From: Kiritimatiellia bacterium
GTDB taxonomy: Bacteria > Verrucomicrobiota > Kiritimatiellia > JAQICX01
Length of the DNA stretch: 42,624 nucleotides
Direction of reading: 5' to 3'
NCBI GenBank assembly: GCA_027858345.1
Contig: JAQICX010000013.1
Coordinates: 1 to 42,624 of the forward strand
Part shown: piece after piece, positions 16,453-25,239 of the stretch
How the letters are laid out: every line of letters begins with the position of its first letter
Numbering within the stretch: the first letter of the stretch is position 1
Made by a program: the position numbers and the translations under genes
The notes under the pieces: generated by a model
Seen by the model: only the letters and a program-made list of their open reading frames with translations
Told to the model about the DNA's origin: nothing
Database searches by the model: none

Positions 16453-16745
16453 AAAATTAGTTTCAATTCGTGAACCAGATTGCTGAGGCTGGAGCTAGCG
16501 ACAGCAACGAGCGTAGCGAGTGGCCTATTAGTTGACCAAAAAAATCAGCTATTATTTTGTCATTTATGCTGATTCTTCGGCAGATGACAATATCCAACTT
16601 ATTGGTAGAGTTAAAGTCTTGCCAGTAATGTTTGCTCCAATGCCAGCAATTGAGGATAATAATAATCATAGACACCATTAACTATTTCCTTAACAACCTC
16701 TTCGTTATTTTTTAAAAAATAATACAACCGAAAAATCAAAGGCAA

Positions 16746-17035
16746 CCTGAGTTTTTCGGTTGAGAGGTCAAACATGCGTTTGAGCCAACAAAATCAAGCA
16801 TTAAAATTTCAACTTTTACTTTTTTTTGGTGATAAAGTGAAAAATATTATTTTATGGCAATGAGGAATAGGCCATTCACTACGTTCATTGCTTCACCCTA
16901 TTGTTTCTTTTTAGTGGTTAAAGCCTCTCTCGCAAGCTCGAGGGCCGCTCCCATTTTTCCAATACAACGGTTGTTTGCATGCTGGGAGCGACAACGTCCT
17001 CGTTGTCATAACTACGTCCAACCGAAAAATTAAGG
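16746..17035. mobile_element. MITE-like element B, TTTTTCGGTTGA termini
   Basis: The left end is CCTGAGTTTTTCGGTTGA and the right end, read inward, is CCTTAATTTTTCGGTTGG. Its internal sequence matches element C: AAACATGCGTTTGAG, then TTTTTTGGTGATAAAGTGAA, then GACAACGTCCTCGTTGTCAT near the right end. A further half-terminus (CAACCGAAAAATC, 16725-16737) abuts on the left, so another copy or a rearrangement adjoins. No target duplication is evident. Confidence 0.6.
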
Positions 17036-17062
17036 GAGTTTTGATTTATAAACTTTAAATAC

Positions 17063-17091
17063 TTGATATATCTATTATATATTGTTAGAAT
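17063..17091 (+). promoter_or_regulatory. Promoter of the acyl-synthetase fusion gene
   Basis: TTGATA (17063-17068), 17 bp, TAGAAT (17086-17091) in a very AT-rich stretch, about 75 bp before the ATG at 17169. GAGGTG just before the ATG is a good ribosome site. The promoter lies immediately outside the right end of element B. Confidence 0.65.
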
Positions 17092-17168
17092 ATATAGATT
17101 ATAAAGTGAATTTATAAGATGGGTCTCCTGTATTAGTACAAATATAATGTTAATTTTGAGGTGTAATT

Positions 17169-19619
17169 ATGACAACGTTTATTAAGTCATCAGACGACTT
17201 GGCAATTATTACCAAGCAAGATAAAGTATCTTATGCCTGTTTGTTAGGTAGGATATATAAATTGGCATCAGAATATGGTTCTGAGCAAGGTGATAGAGTA
17301 GTTATTTTTTCTGAAAATAGAATTGAGTGGATTTATGCACTATTTTCTACTTGGATCCGAAAAGGAATTACTGTTCCTATTGATGCATCATCTTCCGCAC
17401 ATGATGTTGCGTATATCCTAAATGATTGTAACCCTAAGCATATTTTTTGTTCTAAAGAGAAGTTGCCTGTTATGGAAGCGGCGTTGACAGAAATTGATTA
17501 TAGACCAGAGATTATGCTTCTTGATGACCTGAAGTTTAATGCAGATCTATCAATTGATAAAGACTTAGTTGTAGATGATTTGGAGCAGACCTCTGTAATA
17601 ATTTATACATCAGGAACAACAGGTAGTCCTAAAGGTGTTATGCTTTCATATATGAACCTGTATGTGAACTTAATTGGTGTTTCTGAAGATGTAAAGATAT
17701 TTACCAAAGATGAGACAACCATGATTCTTCTGCCTCTGCACCACATATTGCCTCTGCTGGGAACTATTATTGCACCACTTTTCTCTGGGGGAAAAATTGC
17801 AATGTCGCCATCTCTTGCTTCTGAAGATATTCTAAATACTCTCCAAGATAACAAAGTTACAATTTTCATTGGCGTGCCAAAGTTATATAGCGAGTTACGC
17901 AAAGCAATTATGCGTAAAATACGTGCTAAGAAGGCAACATCAATTGTTTTTAATATTATGGCAAAGATTCAGAATCCAAAACTTTCAAAGAAGGTTTTCA
18001 AGGCTGTTCATGAAAAATTTGGTGGAGCTATGAAATATATGGTTTCAGGTGGTGCACCACTTGACAAAGAAGTTGCTTCTGATTACAAAACCTTGGGCTT
18101 TGAAATGCTTGAGGGCTATGGTATGACTGAAACAGCACCGATGATCACTTTCACAAGGCCGGGGCACTGGATTATTGGCTCTGCAGGACAAAGCCTTTCT
18201 GCCAATAAGATTGAGTTTAGGGATGGAGAAATTGTTGTCCAAGGTGACAATGTGATGCAAGGTTACTATAATCGGGAGCAGGAGACTGCCGATGTAATAA
18301 AGGATGGTTGGTTGCATACCGGCGATCTGGGTCGAATAGATGACGAAGGATTCCTATATGTTACCGGCAGAAAGAAAGAGATAATTGTTCTGTCCAATGG
18401 TAAGAATATTAATCCATATGAAATTGAAAGTGAATTATTAAAACTTTCAGATGATATCAAAGAGGTTGGTGTCTTTCTTGGCGATGATAATCTTCATGGA
18501 ATCTTTGTGCCAAATGATGACTGTGATGACTTGGCTGCATTTGAATTAAAGGTAAGAAAAGAGATCTTAACCGCCTACAACAAGGATGTTACACCATACA
18601 AGAAGGTTGTTAAGTTTACTGCAACAAAAACAGCTTTGCCTCGTACTCAAATGGGGAAAGTTCAGCGATTTAAATTGAGTGATCTGATTGAGAAACCTAT
18701 TGTTAAAGAGAACACTGAAGTCGTTGACGATTCAGAAGTTTTCACTGCTATTGCTGAGTATATTAAAACAGAGAAGAAGATATCAATTCATCCGCTCGAC
18801 CATCTTGAGTATGACATGAGTTTTGACTCTTTAGAAATCTTAAGTTTCTTGTTTTTTATCGAGACAAGTTTTGGTGTAAAAATGGATGTTCAAGAAGTTT
18901 TTGCATTTGAAAATGTTGGGGCATTATGTGATGAAATTGAGAAAACTAAAACTAAATCAGTTATAGAAGATATACAATGGGGAACTATCTTAAAGGAAAA
19001 AGTATCTTTTGAGCTGCCAAAGAGTTCATTTTTTGGTGTTGCAGTTGTCAAAGTCTTTAAGGTATTGTCAAAAGTATACTTTAGGTTAAAAGGCGATGGT
19101 GTTGCTAACATTCCTGAAGGTCCATGCATTATTGCTCCCAATCATCAGAGTTTTCTTGATGGACTTTTTGTTGCCTCATTCCTTAAAAAGAACGTCTTTA
19201 AAACTACATATTTTTATGCGAAAGAAAAACATGTCAGAAAGCCTTTAGTTAAATTTATGGCTGCTCACAACAATGTTATTGTTGTGAATGTAAATAAAGA
19301 TTTAAAGCAATCAATTCAAAAACTTGCTGCGGCTCTAAAAAACAATAAAAATATTATTATCTTCCCAGAGGGCACAAGAAGTATGAGTGGTCAACTTGGT
19401 GAGTTTAAGAAGACTTTTGCAATTCTAAGTAGAGAATTAAATGTACCGGTTGTCCCTGTGACAATCAAGGGTGCATATGAGGCCTTGCCGTCAAAAGCAC
19501 CATTTCCAGTGCCATTCAAAAAAGTACAGGTTGAATTCCATAAAGCAGTTATGCCAAATGACCTATCTTATGATGGCATTGTCGAAATGGTTCGCCAAAA
19601 AATCGGCCTCGCCCTTTAG
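17169..19619 (+). CDS. Acyl-adenylate synthetase / acyl carrier / PlsC acyltransferase fusion
   Basis: An 816-residue three-part lipid enzyme. Residues ~1-510 are an AMP-forming acyl synthetase: IYTSGTTGSPKG (145-156), GYGMTETAP, WLHTGDLGRIDDEGFLYVTG and the C-terminal subdomain ending TQMGKVQR. Residues ~525-600 resemble an acyl carrier protein with phosphopantetheine site FDSLE (Ser554). Residues ~630-816 are a PlsC-type acyltransferase with NHQSFLD (658-664) and FPEGTR (732-737). The expected activity is to activate a free fatty acid, load it on the built-in carrier, and pass it to a lysophospholipid or glycerol phosphate at the membrane. E. coli Aas joins the same end functions in reverse order without an ACP. 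No transmembrane segment is obvious. The gene stands alone. Confidence 0.88.
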   Translation: MTTFIKSSDDLAIITKQDKVSYACLLGRIYKLASEYGSEQGDRVVIFSENRIEWIYALFSTWIRKGITVPIDASSSAHDVAYILNDCNPKHIFCSKEKLPVMEAALTEIDYRPEIMLLDDLKFNADLSIDKDLVVDDLEQTSVIIYTSGTTGSPKGVMLSYMNLYVNLIGVSEDVKIFTKDETTMILLPLHHILPLLGTIIAPLFSGGKIAMSPSLASEDILNTLQDNKVTIFIGVPKLYSELRKAIMRKIRAKKATSIVFNIMAKIQNPKLSKKVFKAVHEKFGGAMKYMVSGGAPLDKEVASDYKTLGFEMLEGYGMTETAPMITFTRPGHWIIGSAGQSLSANKIEFRDGEIVVQGDNVMQGYYNREQETADVIKDGWLHTGDLGRIDDEGFLYVTGRKKEIIVLSNGKNINPYEIESELLKLSDDIKEVGVFLGDDNLHGIFVPNDDCDDLAAFELKVRKEILTAYNKDVTPYKKVVKFTATKTALPRTQMGKVQRFKLSDLIEKPIVKENTEVVDDSEVFTAIAEYIKTEKKISIHPLDHLEYDMSFDSLEILSFLFFIETSFGVKMDVQEVFAFENVGALCDEIEKTKTKSVIEDIQWGTILKEKVSFELPKSSFFGVAVVKVFKVLSKVYFRLKGDGVANIPEGPCIIAPNHQSFLDGLFVASFLKKNVFKTTYFYAKEKHVRKPLVKFMAAHNNVIVVNVNKDLKQSIQKLAAALKNNKNIIIFPEGTRSMSGQLGEFKKTFAILSRELNVPVVPVTIKGAYEALPSKAPFPVPFKKVQVEFHKAVMPNDLSYDGIVEMVRQKIGLAL

Positions 19620-20292
19620 TGTAAATTTGCTGTTTGATAATGGCAGGGCGAATAAAGGGAATAGGGTATCTGGTTAGTAATATGAAAAATGATACTTCTA
19701 GAAATTTATATGTTGAATATGGCGGTACGTCTGAAACTGGTTTGATTATTACTATTGCTTTTGAAATTCTAGTATTAAGATGGGAGCAGATCTTGGATGG
19801 ATGTTGCCTGCCAAATAAAAGAGGTATAGCACTGCCAAATTAAAGATGTACGGAAAAGGGCGGATTTCCACATTGTGATCGTATTTTTATTAGCAAGGGT
19901 ATCGTAGAAAAGAAAGTGAAAATTGAAAAAGGTGGAAAAGCTTCCGCAGGTCTGTAAAAAAAAAGTGGTTGAAAACTGCCAAGGATATCATATTGAGGTG
20001 TTTCTGATACGATAAGGTTGATTTAAAAAGTTAAAACTTAAAAGGGAAAACGGAAAAATACAGGTAGAGCGAAGCTCGTTCTTCCATGATTCTGGATAAA
20101 AATTGCAGTCTGGTCGTAAAATTTGAGGCTTGTTATGATGGGTGCGGCATTTTATGGATTTAAAGAGGCGGGGCATTTCTGCACCCGCCTTGATTTTTGC
20201 GACGATATTTCTGTCACCTTCCTTTGTCGCGCCGTAAGGAACGGAGGCGGATTCGGCTATTCCCAGACGGGGTGCCTGCCTGTGCGATGCTC

Positions 20293-20336
20293 GCCTGTCT
20301 GCGTGAGTACACGAACAGGCAGGCACGCAGACAGGC
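20293..20336. repeat. Perfect 13-bp inverted repeat
   Basis: GCCTGTCTGCGTG and its exact complement CACGCAGACAGGC are separated by an 18-bp loop that itself contains GAACAGGCAGGC, complementary to GCCTGCCTG just upstream, so two alternative hairpins compete. There is no T-run. It lies inside the GC-rich island. Confidence 0.65.
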
Positions 20337-20742
20337 CCGTTTCAGCTTCACCGAAAAATCATATTGCTTGTACGTCTTTTTCACACCTCCAGTGTGGCTG
20401 CATCAGGACACGGTTGACTTGGTCGAGATCGACTGTTTGCGTGCGGTCTCGTACGGCTTCAATGAGAGCCGATACACACAGACTCCTGGTTCTCTTCTGA
20501 TTTCCTTTATATCTTTTTAATAAATATATAAATAAAGACAGGCATCTCTAAGGATTTTGACACCAAATCGCTACATTTCTGCTTTCTATCGGGGTATTAA
20601 TGCTTGGTCTGTGTGTTATGTGTAAGTTAATAGGGATGTATTGGTTTGATACGTCTTATGGGGGAGGAAGAAAGGGTGAAGTTTGAAGTTTGTCTTGTTC
20701 TGATATAATTTTACACTTTTTTAATGGAGTCGTACGCAATAT

Positions 20743-20965
20743 ATGATAATAAAATTGATGATTTGTTTTTTGTACTTTGTTTTTGGTTTTTGTGGCTGGA
20801 AGGTAAGAGAAAAATATCCATTAGCTGGTAAAATTATACTTTTGTTTGTTTTGCTTCTTGGGACATTTTTTCTTTATTGTTGATCCAGCTCAAGGAGTTG
20901 CCAGTTATAGAGATATCGAATGGTTCAAAGAAAACTGGAATGGTCTGGGGATTCAAAATATACAT
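20743..20965 (+). pseudogene. Small membrane-protein gene, frameshifted and disrupted by element C
   Basis: ATG at 20743 opens MIIKLMICFLYFVFGFCGW, then a charged turn (KVREKYP), then a second hydrophobic segment (KIILLFVLLLGTFF). In this frame it stops at TGA. One base shift in the TTTTTTCTTT run continues as FIVDPAQGVASYRDIEWFKE then NWNGLGIQNIH, up to element C. Removing element C and one copy of its target duplication gives QNIHINSEN and a stop. I do not recognise the family. Two membrane spans and a short soluble tail are visible. Confidence 0.45.
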
Positions 20966-21320
20966 CCCTAGTTTTTCGGTTGAAAGGAAAAACATGCGTT
21001 TGAGTAAACGCCTTGGCGAGGCTGGAGCCTGCGACAGCAACGAAACGAAGTGGCCTATAAAATCAAGGAATGAATCTTAAATTTCCTTGTTTTTTGGTGA
21101 CAAAAATGAAAAATAATTTATTATGACGATGAGGACATATTAGCTCCTCCCCGGCTATACACGCCTTGCGGGATAGTCCCGCTCTGCGGGAGGAGGTGTT
21201 CGAGGAACGAGAACGGAGGGGGGGCTCCCATTCCTACAAGACAATATTAATTTGCAAGTTTGGGAGTCCCGCCTTGCGGGATCCTCGTTCTCATAAAGTG
21301 TCTCAACCGAAAAATTGAGG
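20966..21320. mobile_element. MITE-like element C with perfect 8-bp target duplication
   Basis: The termini are CCCTAGTTTTTCGGTTGA (left) and, read inward from the right, CCTCAATTTTTCGGTTGA. They are flanked by ATATACAT at 20958-20965 and 21321-21328, an exact 8-bp target site duplication. The interior shares AAACATGCGTTTGAG and the TTTTTTGGTGACAAA..ATGACGATGAGG segment with B, and GACAATATTAATTTGCAAG with D. It also carries two CCCGC/GCGGG hairpins. There is no transposase frame, so it is non-autonomous. Confidence 0.75.
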
Positions 21321-21439
21321 ATATACATATTAATTCAGAGAATTAAATTGAATGTCATTAATAATTTTGTTAGTATCACAAAATAATTATAAAGAATAAA
21401 ATTATTCAAACAATATAAAGAATTTACAGGAGAATAATC

Positions 21440-22450
21440 ATGGCAAAAGTTGCAAAATCGGCCGTTAAAGAGAGTGATGGCTTAGATAATATTATTGATC
21501 AAATTAAGAAGGCTTTTGGTGAAGGCGCTATAATGAAGTTTGGTGAGCACACCATAAAGAAAATGCCAGCTATTTCTACTGGTGCTTTTTCATTAGATGT
21601 TGCTCTTGGAATTGGCGGACTTCCTAAGGGAAGAATTGTTGAAATTTATGGTCCGGAATCATCAGGTAAAACAACATTGACACTTCATGTTCTTGCTAAT
21701 GCTCAAAAAGCAGGAGGCATTGTTGCTTTTATTGATGCGGAACATGCTCTTGATCCAGGTTATGCAGAAAAAATTGGTGTTAATGTCGGGGATGTTCTTA
21801 TCTCTCAGCCGGCATCAGGTGAAGAAGCTTTGACTATTGCAGAAATGCTTATTAGAAGTAATGCAGTTGACGTTGTTGTTATTGACTCGGTTGCGGCTCT
21901 TACACCAAAGGCAGAACTTGAAGGTGATATTGGTGACTCTCACGTTGGACTGCAGGCAAGGTTGATGTCTCAGGCAATGCGTAAGTTAACGGCTGCTATT
22001 TCTGGAACAAGCACTTTGTGTATCTTTACAAACCAAATAAGAGAGAAAATTGGGGTTATGTTTGGTAGTCCTGAAACTACTCCTGGTGGTAGAGCTCTAA
22101 AATTTTATTGTTCAGTAAGACTTAACATCAGAAGAATTGGTCAGATTAAAGATAGTGCGGGAGCAGTGATTGGAAATCAGACTAGAGTTAAGGTTGCCAA
22201 AAATAAGGTTGCACCTCCTTTTACAGAAGCTGAATTTGATATTTTTTATGCTCAGGGAATCTCTTGGGAAGGGTCTGTTCTTGACTCTGCAATTCAACAT
22301 GGATTGATCACAAAACGTGGTTCATGGTTATCTTATGGAACAGAACAGCTGGGGCAAGGTAAGGATGCTGCAAGAAAACGTCTTGAGACTGATCCTGAAT
22401 TTTGTGAGAATCTGATTAAAGAAATTTACGAGAAAATTGGTGTTGAATAA
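21440..22450 (+). CDS. recA: Recombinase RecA
   Basis: A 336-residue DNA strand-exchange ATPase that also triggers the SOS response. Visible motifs: P-loop GPESSGKTT (71-79), [24 protein letters not shown] (Walker B and the start of L1), [31 protein letters not shown] (loop L2), and [13 protein letters not shown]. The C-terminal domain ends YEKIGVE without the long acidic tail of enterobacterial RecA. AGGAGA lies 7-8 bp before the ATG. No LexA-type dyad is recognised upstream. tRNA-Leu follows 88 bp downstream. Confidence 0.98.
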   Translation: MAKVAKSAVKESDGLDNIIDQIKKAFGEGAIMKFGEHTIKKMPAISTGAFSLDVALGIGGLPKGRIVEIYGPESSGKTTLTLHVLANAQKAGGIVAFIDAEHALDPGYAEKIGVNVGDVLISQPASGEEALTIAEMLIRSNAVDVVVIDSVAALTPKAELEGDIGDSHVGLQARLMSQAMRKLTAAISGTSTLCIFTNQIREKIGVMFGSPETTPGGRALKFYCSVRLNIRRIGQIKDSAGAVIGNQTRVKVAKNKVAPPFTEAEFDIFYAQGISWEGSVLDSAIQHGLITKRGSWLSYGTEQLGQGKDAARKRLETDPEFCENLIKEIYEKIGVE

Positions 22451-22538
22451 AAAAAATATGTTTTTTTAATCAATGGTATTGACTTTTTTCTGAAAAACGG
22501 TATGATACCCGAACTTTTTTATTAAAGAAACGCACGCT

Positions 22539-22624
22539 GCTCGGGTGATGGAATTGGCAGACATTACGGACTTAAAATCCGTTGGGTAATACCCGTGCGG
22601 GTCCGAGTCCCGCCCCGAGCACCA
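22539..22624 (+). tRNA. tRNA-Leu (anticodon TAA)
   Basis: An 86-nt class II tRNA with acceptor stem GCTCGGG/CCCGAGC, discriminator A and encoded CCA (22622-22624). The anticodon loop CTTAAAA holds TAA, flanked by ACGGA/TCCGT. A long variable arm (TGGGTAATACCCG) and T-loop GTCCGAGTCCC are seen. It is followed by a strong terminator. Confidence 0.95.
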
Positions 22625-22631
22625 TTTTTAT

Positions 22632-22661
22632 AAACGAATCATTTATGATTCGTTTTTTTTT
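22632..22661 (+). terminator. Terminator after tRNA-Leu
   Basis: AAACGAATCA, loop TTTA, TGATTCGTTT followed by a run of T. It lies 8 bp after the CCA end and ends the tRNA (possibly recA-tRNA) transcript. Confidence 0.9.
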
Positions 22662-22974
22662 GCCCTTTTGAAAATAAAATCATTATTAACGCAAGTGACC
22701 CAACCGGTTTAGGACGGACACTCGTGGCGGAGCCTAAGAGGGGCTGGAGCCTGCGATCCCGTATGGCGGGAAAGTTGCAACCCAACAACCACAGCGGGCG
22801 GAAGCCAGCAGATTAAAGTTAAGATTAAGGTTAAGATAAAGAGCTGACTGTCGTCAGCGGAATTAAGGAATGGCAGAGCCATTGGTTGTTTTTTAGGGCG
22901 GGCGTTGCCGCCAATCATGGTTCCACGGGGGCAAGCCCCGAGGTGACCTAAAAGATAGAACGTCGACTGTGTCA

Positions 22975-23103
22975 CATCTTATTCTGCTTGCTAAGCGAAA
23001 GATTGTTTTGCAACGTGTTTAAAACAAGAGTTTTGTAAAAGCTAGCAGAAACAAAATATCATAGAATCCTCCTGCCCACGGCAGTGCCCTTTCTAACCCT
23101 CTA
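22975..23103 (+). repeat. 128-bp dispersed repeat upstream of fucI
   Basis: Same orientation and extent as 9933-10060, both beginning CATCTTATTCTGCTTGC and both carrying CCCACGGCAGTGCCCTTTCT. Differences are spread along its length, so the copies are not recent. Confidence 0.75.
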
Positions 23104-23289
23104 CTGTGTCCTGCATAGCAAAGCTGGCATAAATCATAATAGAGCGAAGCGACTTCCTAACCTCGTAGAGAACCATTTACTATTTACTATCAACTATAAA
23201 CTATTTGTAAGAATGGCTTTCCAAACTCAAACGAAAAAAATGAATTAACCTAAAAATTGAGAAAAAAACAATTCAAACCCTAAATCTAA

Positions 23290-23319
23290 TTGACAAAGTA
23301 TAGTAATTTAAATTAAACT
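23290..23319 (+). promoter_or_regulatory. Promoter of fucI
   Basis: Consensus TTGACA (23290-23295) with TAAACT (23314-23319) after 18 bp, giving a leader of about 30 nt. AAAGGA sits 8-9 bp before ATG 23358. No operator dyad or CRP-like site is recognised. Confidence 0.5.
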
Positions 23320-23357
23320 TGTGCAAATTTCTAAACATAAACAAAGGACTAATACTC

Positions 23358-25193
23358 ATGACAACAGAAAAAGTAAATTTTGCAGATCTAATTCAAAATG
23401 CTGCTGAAAGAGGATTCAAAAAGACACCACGTTCCCTTGTTGGTCACACACCGACTATTGCCATCACACCAGTTGCAGATGGACGAGTTGCCGCATTCAG
23501 TGATAACGCAGCTCAAACATGGCAGCTAACAGAAAAAGTTTATAACCTGATCAAAGAAAACGTAAAACTTCCTGATGGAACATCCGTGAGAGTTGTTGTT
23601 GCACCAGAAATTGTATATGGTGCAAGAACAGGTGCAATTGCACAGGAATATTATGCAAAAGAAGGCGTTTGCGCAAACATCTGGGTTTCAAGATGCTGGT
23701 CATATAGCGATGAGCTAATGAGTGCATGCATGGGTATTGGAAGTTCTGAATGGCAACAGGCTGCATATGGTTTAAATCAGACAGATAGGCCTGGTGCTGT
23801 TTGGCTAAAGGCATTTACTGCTGCAATGGATGAAAAGAAAAGACCAATTTTCTGCATTTATAATCCTGATTTGGAAGACGAATCAGCTCCACTATGCGAT
23901 TTTGTTTCTGAAAGACTTCTGAGTTTTGCTCGTTGTGCAGCTGCAGTTGGTGAAATCAGAGGCAAGAACTACCTGTCAATTGGATCTGTATCAATGGGAA
24001 TCATCGGCTCAGATGTTCGCCGTAACCTTTTCCATCAATACCTCGGTATGGGTTCCGCATCATTTGATATGGTTGGACTTAAAGGAAGAATAGATAAAAA
24101 TTTCTTTGATGAAGAAGAGGTCAGAAAAGGTGTTGCTTTCATGAAAGAAAATTTCAAATTTGATTTCGGTGAAGGTGAACGACCTCAATCTAACGATGAT
24201 CTTCTTGAAGAGTGTGTAAAAATGACAATCATTGTGCGCGACCTGATGATCGGCAATGGAAAACTGGCTGACAAAGATTGTGAATTTGCACAAGGATACA
24301 ACGCAATTGCAGCAGGTACACAAGGACAGCGTCAGTGGACTGACCTGTATCCTAATTTCGATATGGTTGAATCACTACTTTGCAGTTCATTCGACTGGAA
24401 TGGAAAACGTGCTCCAATGATTGTTGCAACAGAAAATGACAGCAAGAATGCAATGGGCATGATGATTGCAACACTGCTTACAGGACTACCTCAAATGTTT
24501 GCCGACATTCGAACAAACTGGACAGCAAAAAGCATTAAGAAAGCTACCGGTATTGATGTGACAGACATCTGTGCTGATGGTTTGATTGACAAACGTAATT
24601 CAGGAGCTGCAGCACTTGATTTTGCTGTTAACATCTATGAGATGACCGGTGTTGATGTTAAAGAACATCCATATAAGGTTGCAGCTAAAATTGCTGCAAA
24701 TCCTGCACTTGCAGAAAAAATTGTTAAGGCAGCCATTGAAGCCACAACATATACAGGTGCTGATCTGGACTACTTCCCTGGCGACGGTCTTTCAAGTAAC
24801 TATAGAACACCTGGCGGTGTACCAATGACGGCTTACAGATATAACTGCATTGATAATAAACTAACATGTTCTGTTATTGAAGGCGATACTGTTGAATTGC
24901 CGGCTGAAGTTGCATCTCATATAAGTAAAATTACGAACGAAACATGGCCAGAAGCATATTGGAAACCTCGTGGTATGAGTTCATATGAGTATATGTCAAA
25001 AATTGGACCAAATCATGATGCAAACTCATTTGGATACATTGGCGCAGATATGATTACAATCAATGCTATGCTTAGAATCCCAGTGGATATGCATAATGTT
25101 CCCGAATGCGACATTTTCCGTCCAACAATGTGGGATAGATTTGCAGGCGACGACTACAGAGTATGCGAATACTTAGGCCCAATCTATATGTAA
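23358..25193 (+). CDS. fucI: L-fucose isomerase
   Basis: A 611-residue Mn-dependent ketol isomerase that converts L-fucose to L-fuculose (also D-arabinose to D-ribulose). Hallmarks: GRVAAFSDN, SRCWSYSDEL, TDRPGAVWL, SVSMGIIGS, GYNAIAAGTQGQRQWTDLYP, SFDWNGKRAP, metal ligands Glu in VATENDSKN, Asp in MFADIRTNW and His in GPNHDAN, and the end RIPVDMHNVPE. Length is close to E. coli FucI (591) and the alignment runs end to end. ATG 23358 is chosen over a TTG at 23319 because of the AAAGGA site and family length. No fuculokinase or aldolase genes adjoin, so the rest of the pathway lies elsewhere. Confidence 0.96.
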   Translation: MTTEKVNFADLIQNAAERGFKKTPRSLVGHTPTIAITPVADGRVAAFSDNAAQTWQLTEKVYNLIKENVKLPDGTSVRVVVAPEIVYGARTGAIAQEYYAKEGVCANIWVSRCWSYSDELMSACMGIGSSEWQQAAYGLNQTDRPGAVWLKAFTAAMDEKKRPIFCIYNPDLEDESAPLCDFVSERLLSFARCAAAVGEIRGKNYLSIGSVSMGIIGSDVRRNLFHQYLGMGSASFDMVGLKGRIDKNFFDEEEVRKGVAFMKENFKFDFGEGERPQSNDDLLEECVKMTIIVRDLMIGNGKLADKDCEFAQGYNAIAAGTQGQRQWTDLYPNFDMVESLLCSSFDWNGKRAPMIVATENDSKNAMGMMIATLLTGLPQMFADIRTNWTAKSIKKATGIDVTDICADGLIDKRNSGAAALDFAVNIYEMTGVDVKEHPYKVAAKIAANPALAEKIVKAAIEATTYTGADLDYFPGDGLSSNYRTPGGVPMTAYRYNCIDNKLTCSVIEGDTVELPAEVASHISKITNETWPEAYWKPRGMSSYEYMSKIGPNHDANSFGYIGADMITINAMLRIPVDMHNVPECDIFRPTMWDRFAGDDYRVCEYLGPIYM

Positions 25194-25239
25194 CCAGGCT
25201 GAGCCTGGAGGCATGATGTTCAAGCGTTGAAAAAAACAA

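Larger units (their letters stand above)
16453..17168. other. Repeat spacer before the acyl-synthetase fusion gene
   Basis: It contains a second copy of the GTCTTAA-AAATTAGT and TTGACCAAAAAA/TATTATTTTGTCATTT repeats seen at 15215-15290, a GAGGCTGGAG/GTGGCCTATTA block (16486-16530), and a short coding-looking stretch at 16571-16680 (IQLIGRVKVLPVMFAPMPAI) that I do not recognise. Element B follows (16746-17035), then the promoter of the next gene. Confidence 0.65.
19620..21439. other. 1.8-kb spacer with fragments, a GC-rich island and element C
   Basis: 19620-20030 is AT-rich with short open stretches (one ends IVEKKVKIEKGGKASAGL) that I do not recognise. 20040-20510 is distinctly GC-richer and contains a perfect 13-bp inverted repeat (20293-20305 with 20324-20336). 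A small membrane-protein pseudogene lies at 20743-20965, interrupted by element C (20966-21320). The last ~100 bp are the recA leader, in which I see no convincing SOS box. Confidence 0.6.
22662..23357. other. Repeat spacer upstream of fucI
   Basis: It contains GC-rich repeats (22700-22960), including a GATTAAAGTTAAGATTAAGG hexamer-type tract with a GCTGACTGTCGTCAGC hairpin. A 128-bp repeat shared with the mfd upstream region follows (22975-23103), then short inverted AT motifs and the fucI promoter. No gene is recognised. Confidence 0.7.

Noticed and set aside
14283-17168. Intact prophage or integrative element
   Set aside because: No integrase, structural, replication or attachment sequences were recognised; only small remnants and a toxin-antitoxin pair.
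20123-20520. Two overlapping plus-strand open frames of 107-125 codons
   Set aside because: They cross a GC-rich inverted-repeat region and show Arg/Cys-rich, non-globular composition without a family pattern.
21330-21439. SOS (LexA) box upstream of recA
   Set aside because: No clear CTG-N10-CAG or Gram-positive-type dyad could be found; regulation is left open.
22662-23357. Riboswitch or attenuator before fucI
   Set aside because: The predicted promoter leaves only about a 30-nt leader, and the upstream structure is a dispersed repeat shared with mfd.
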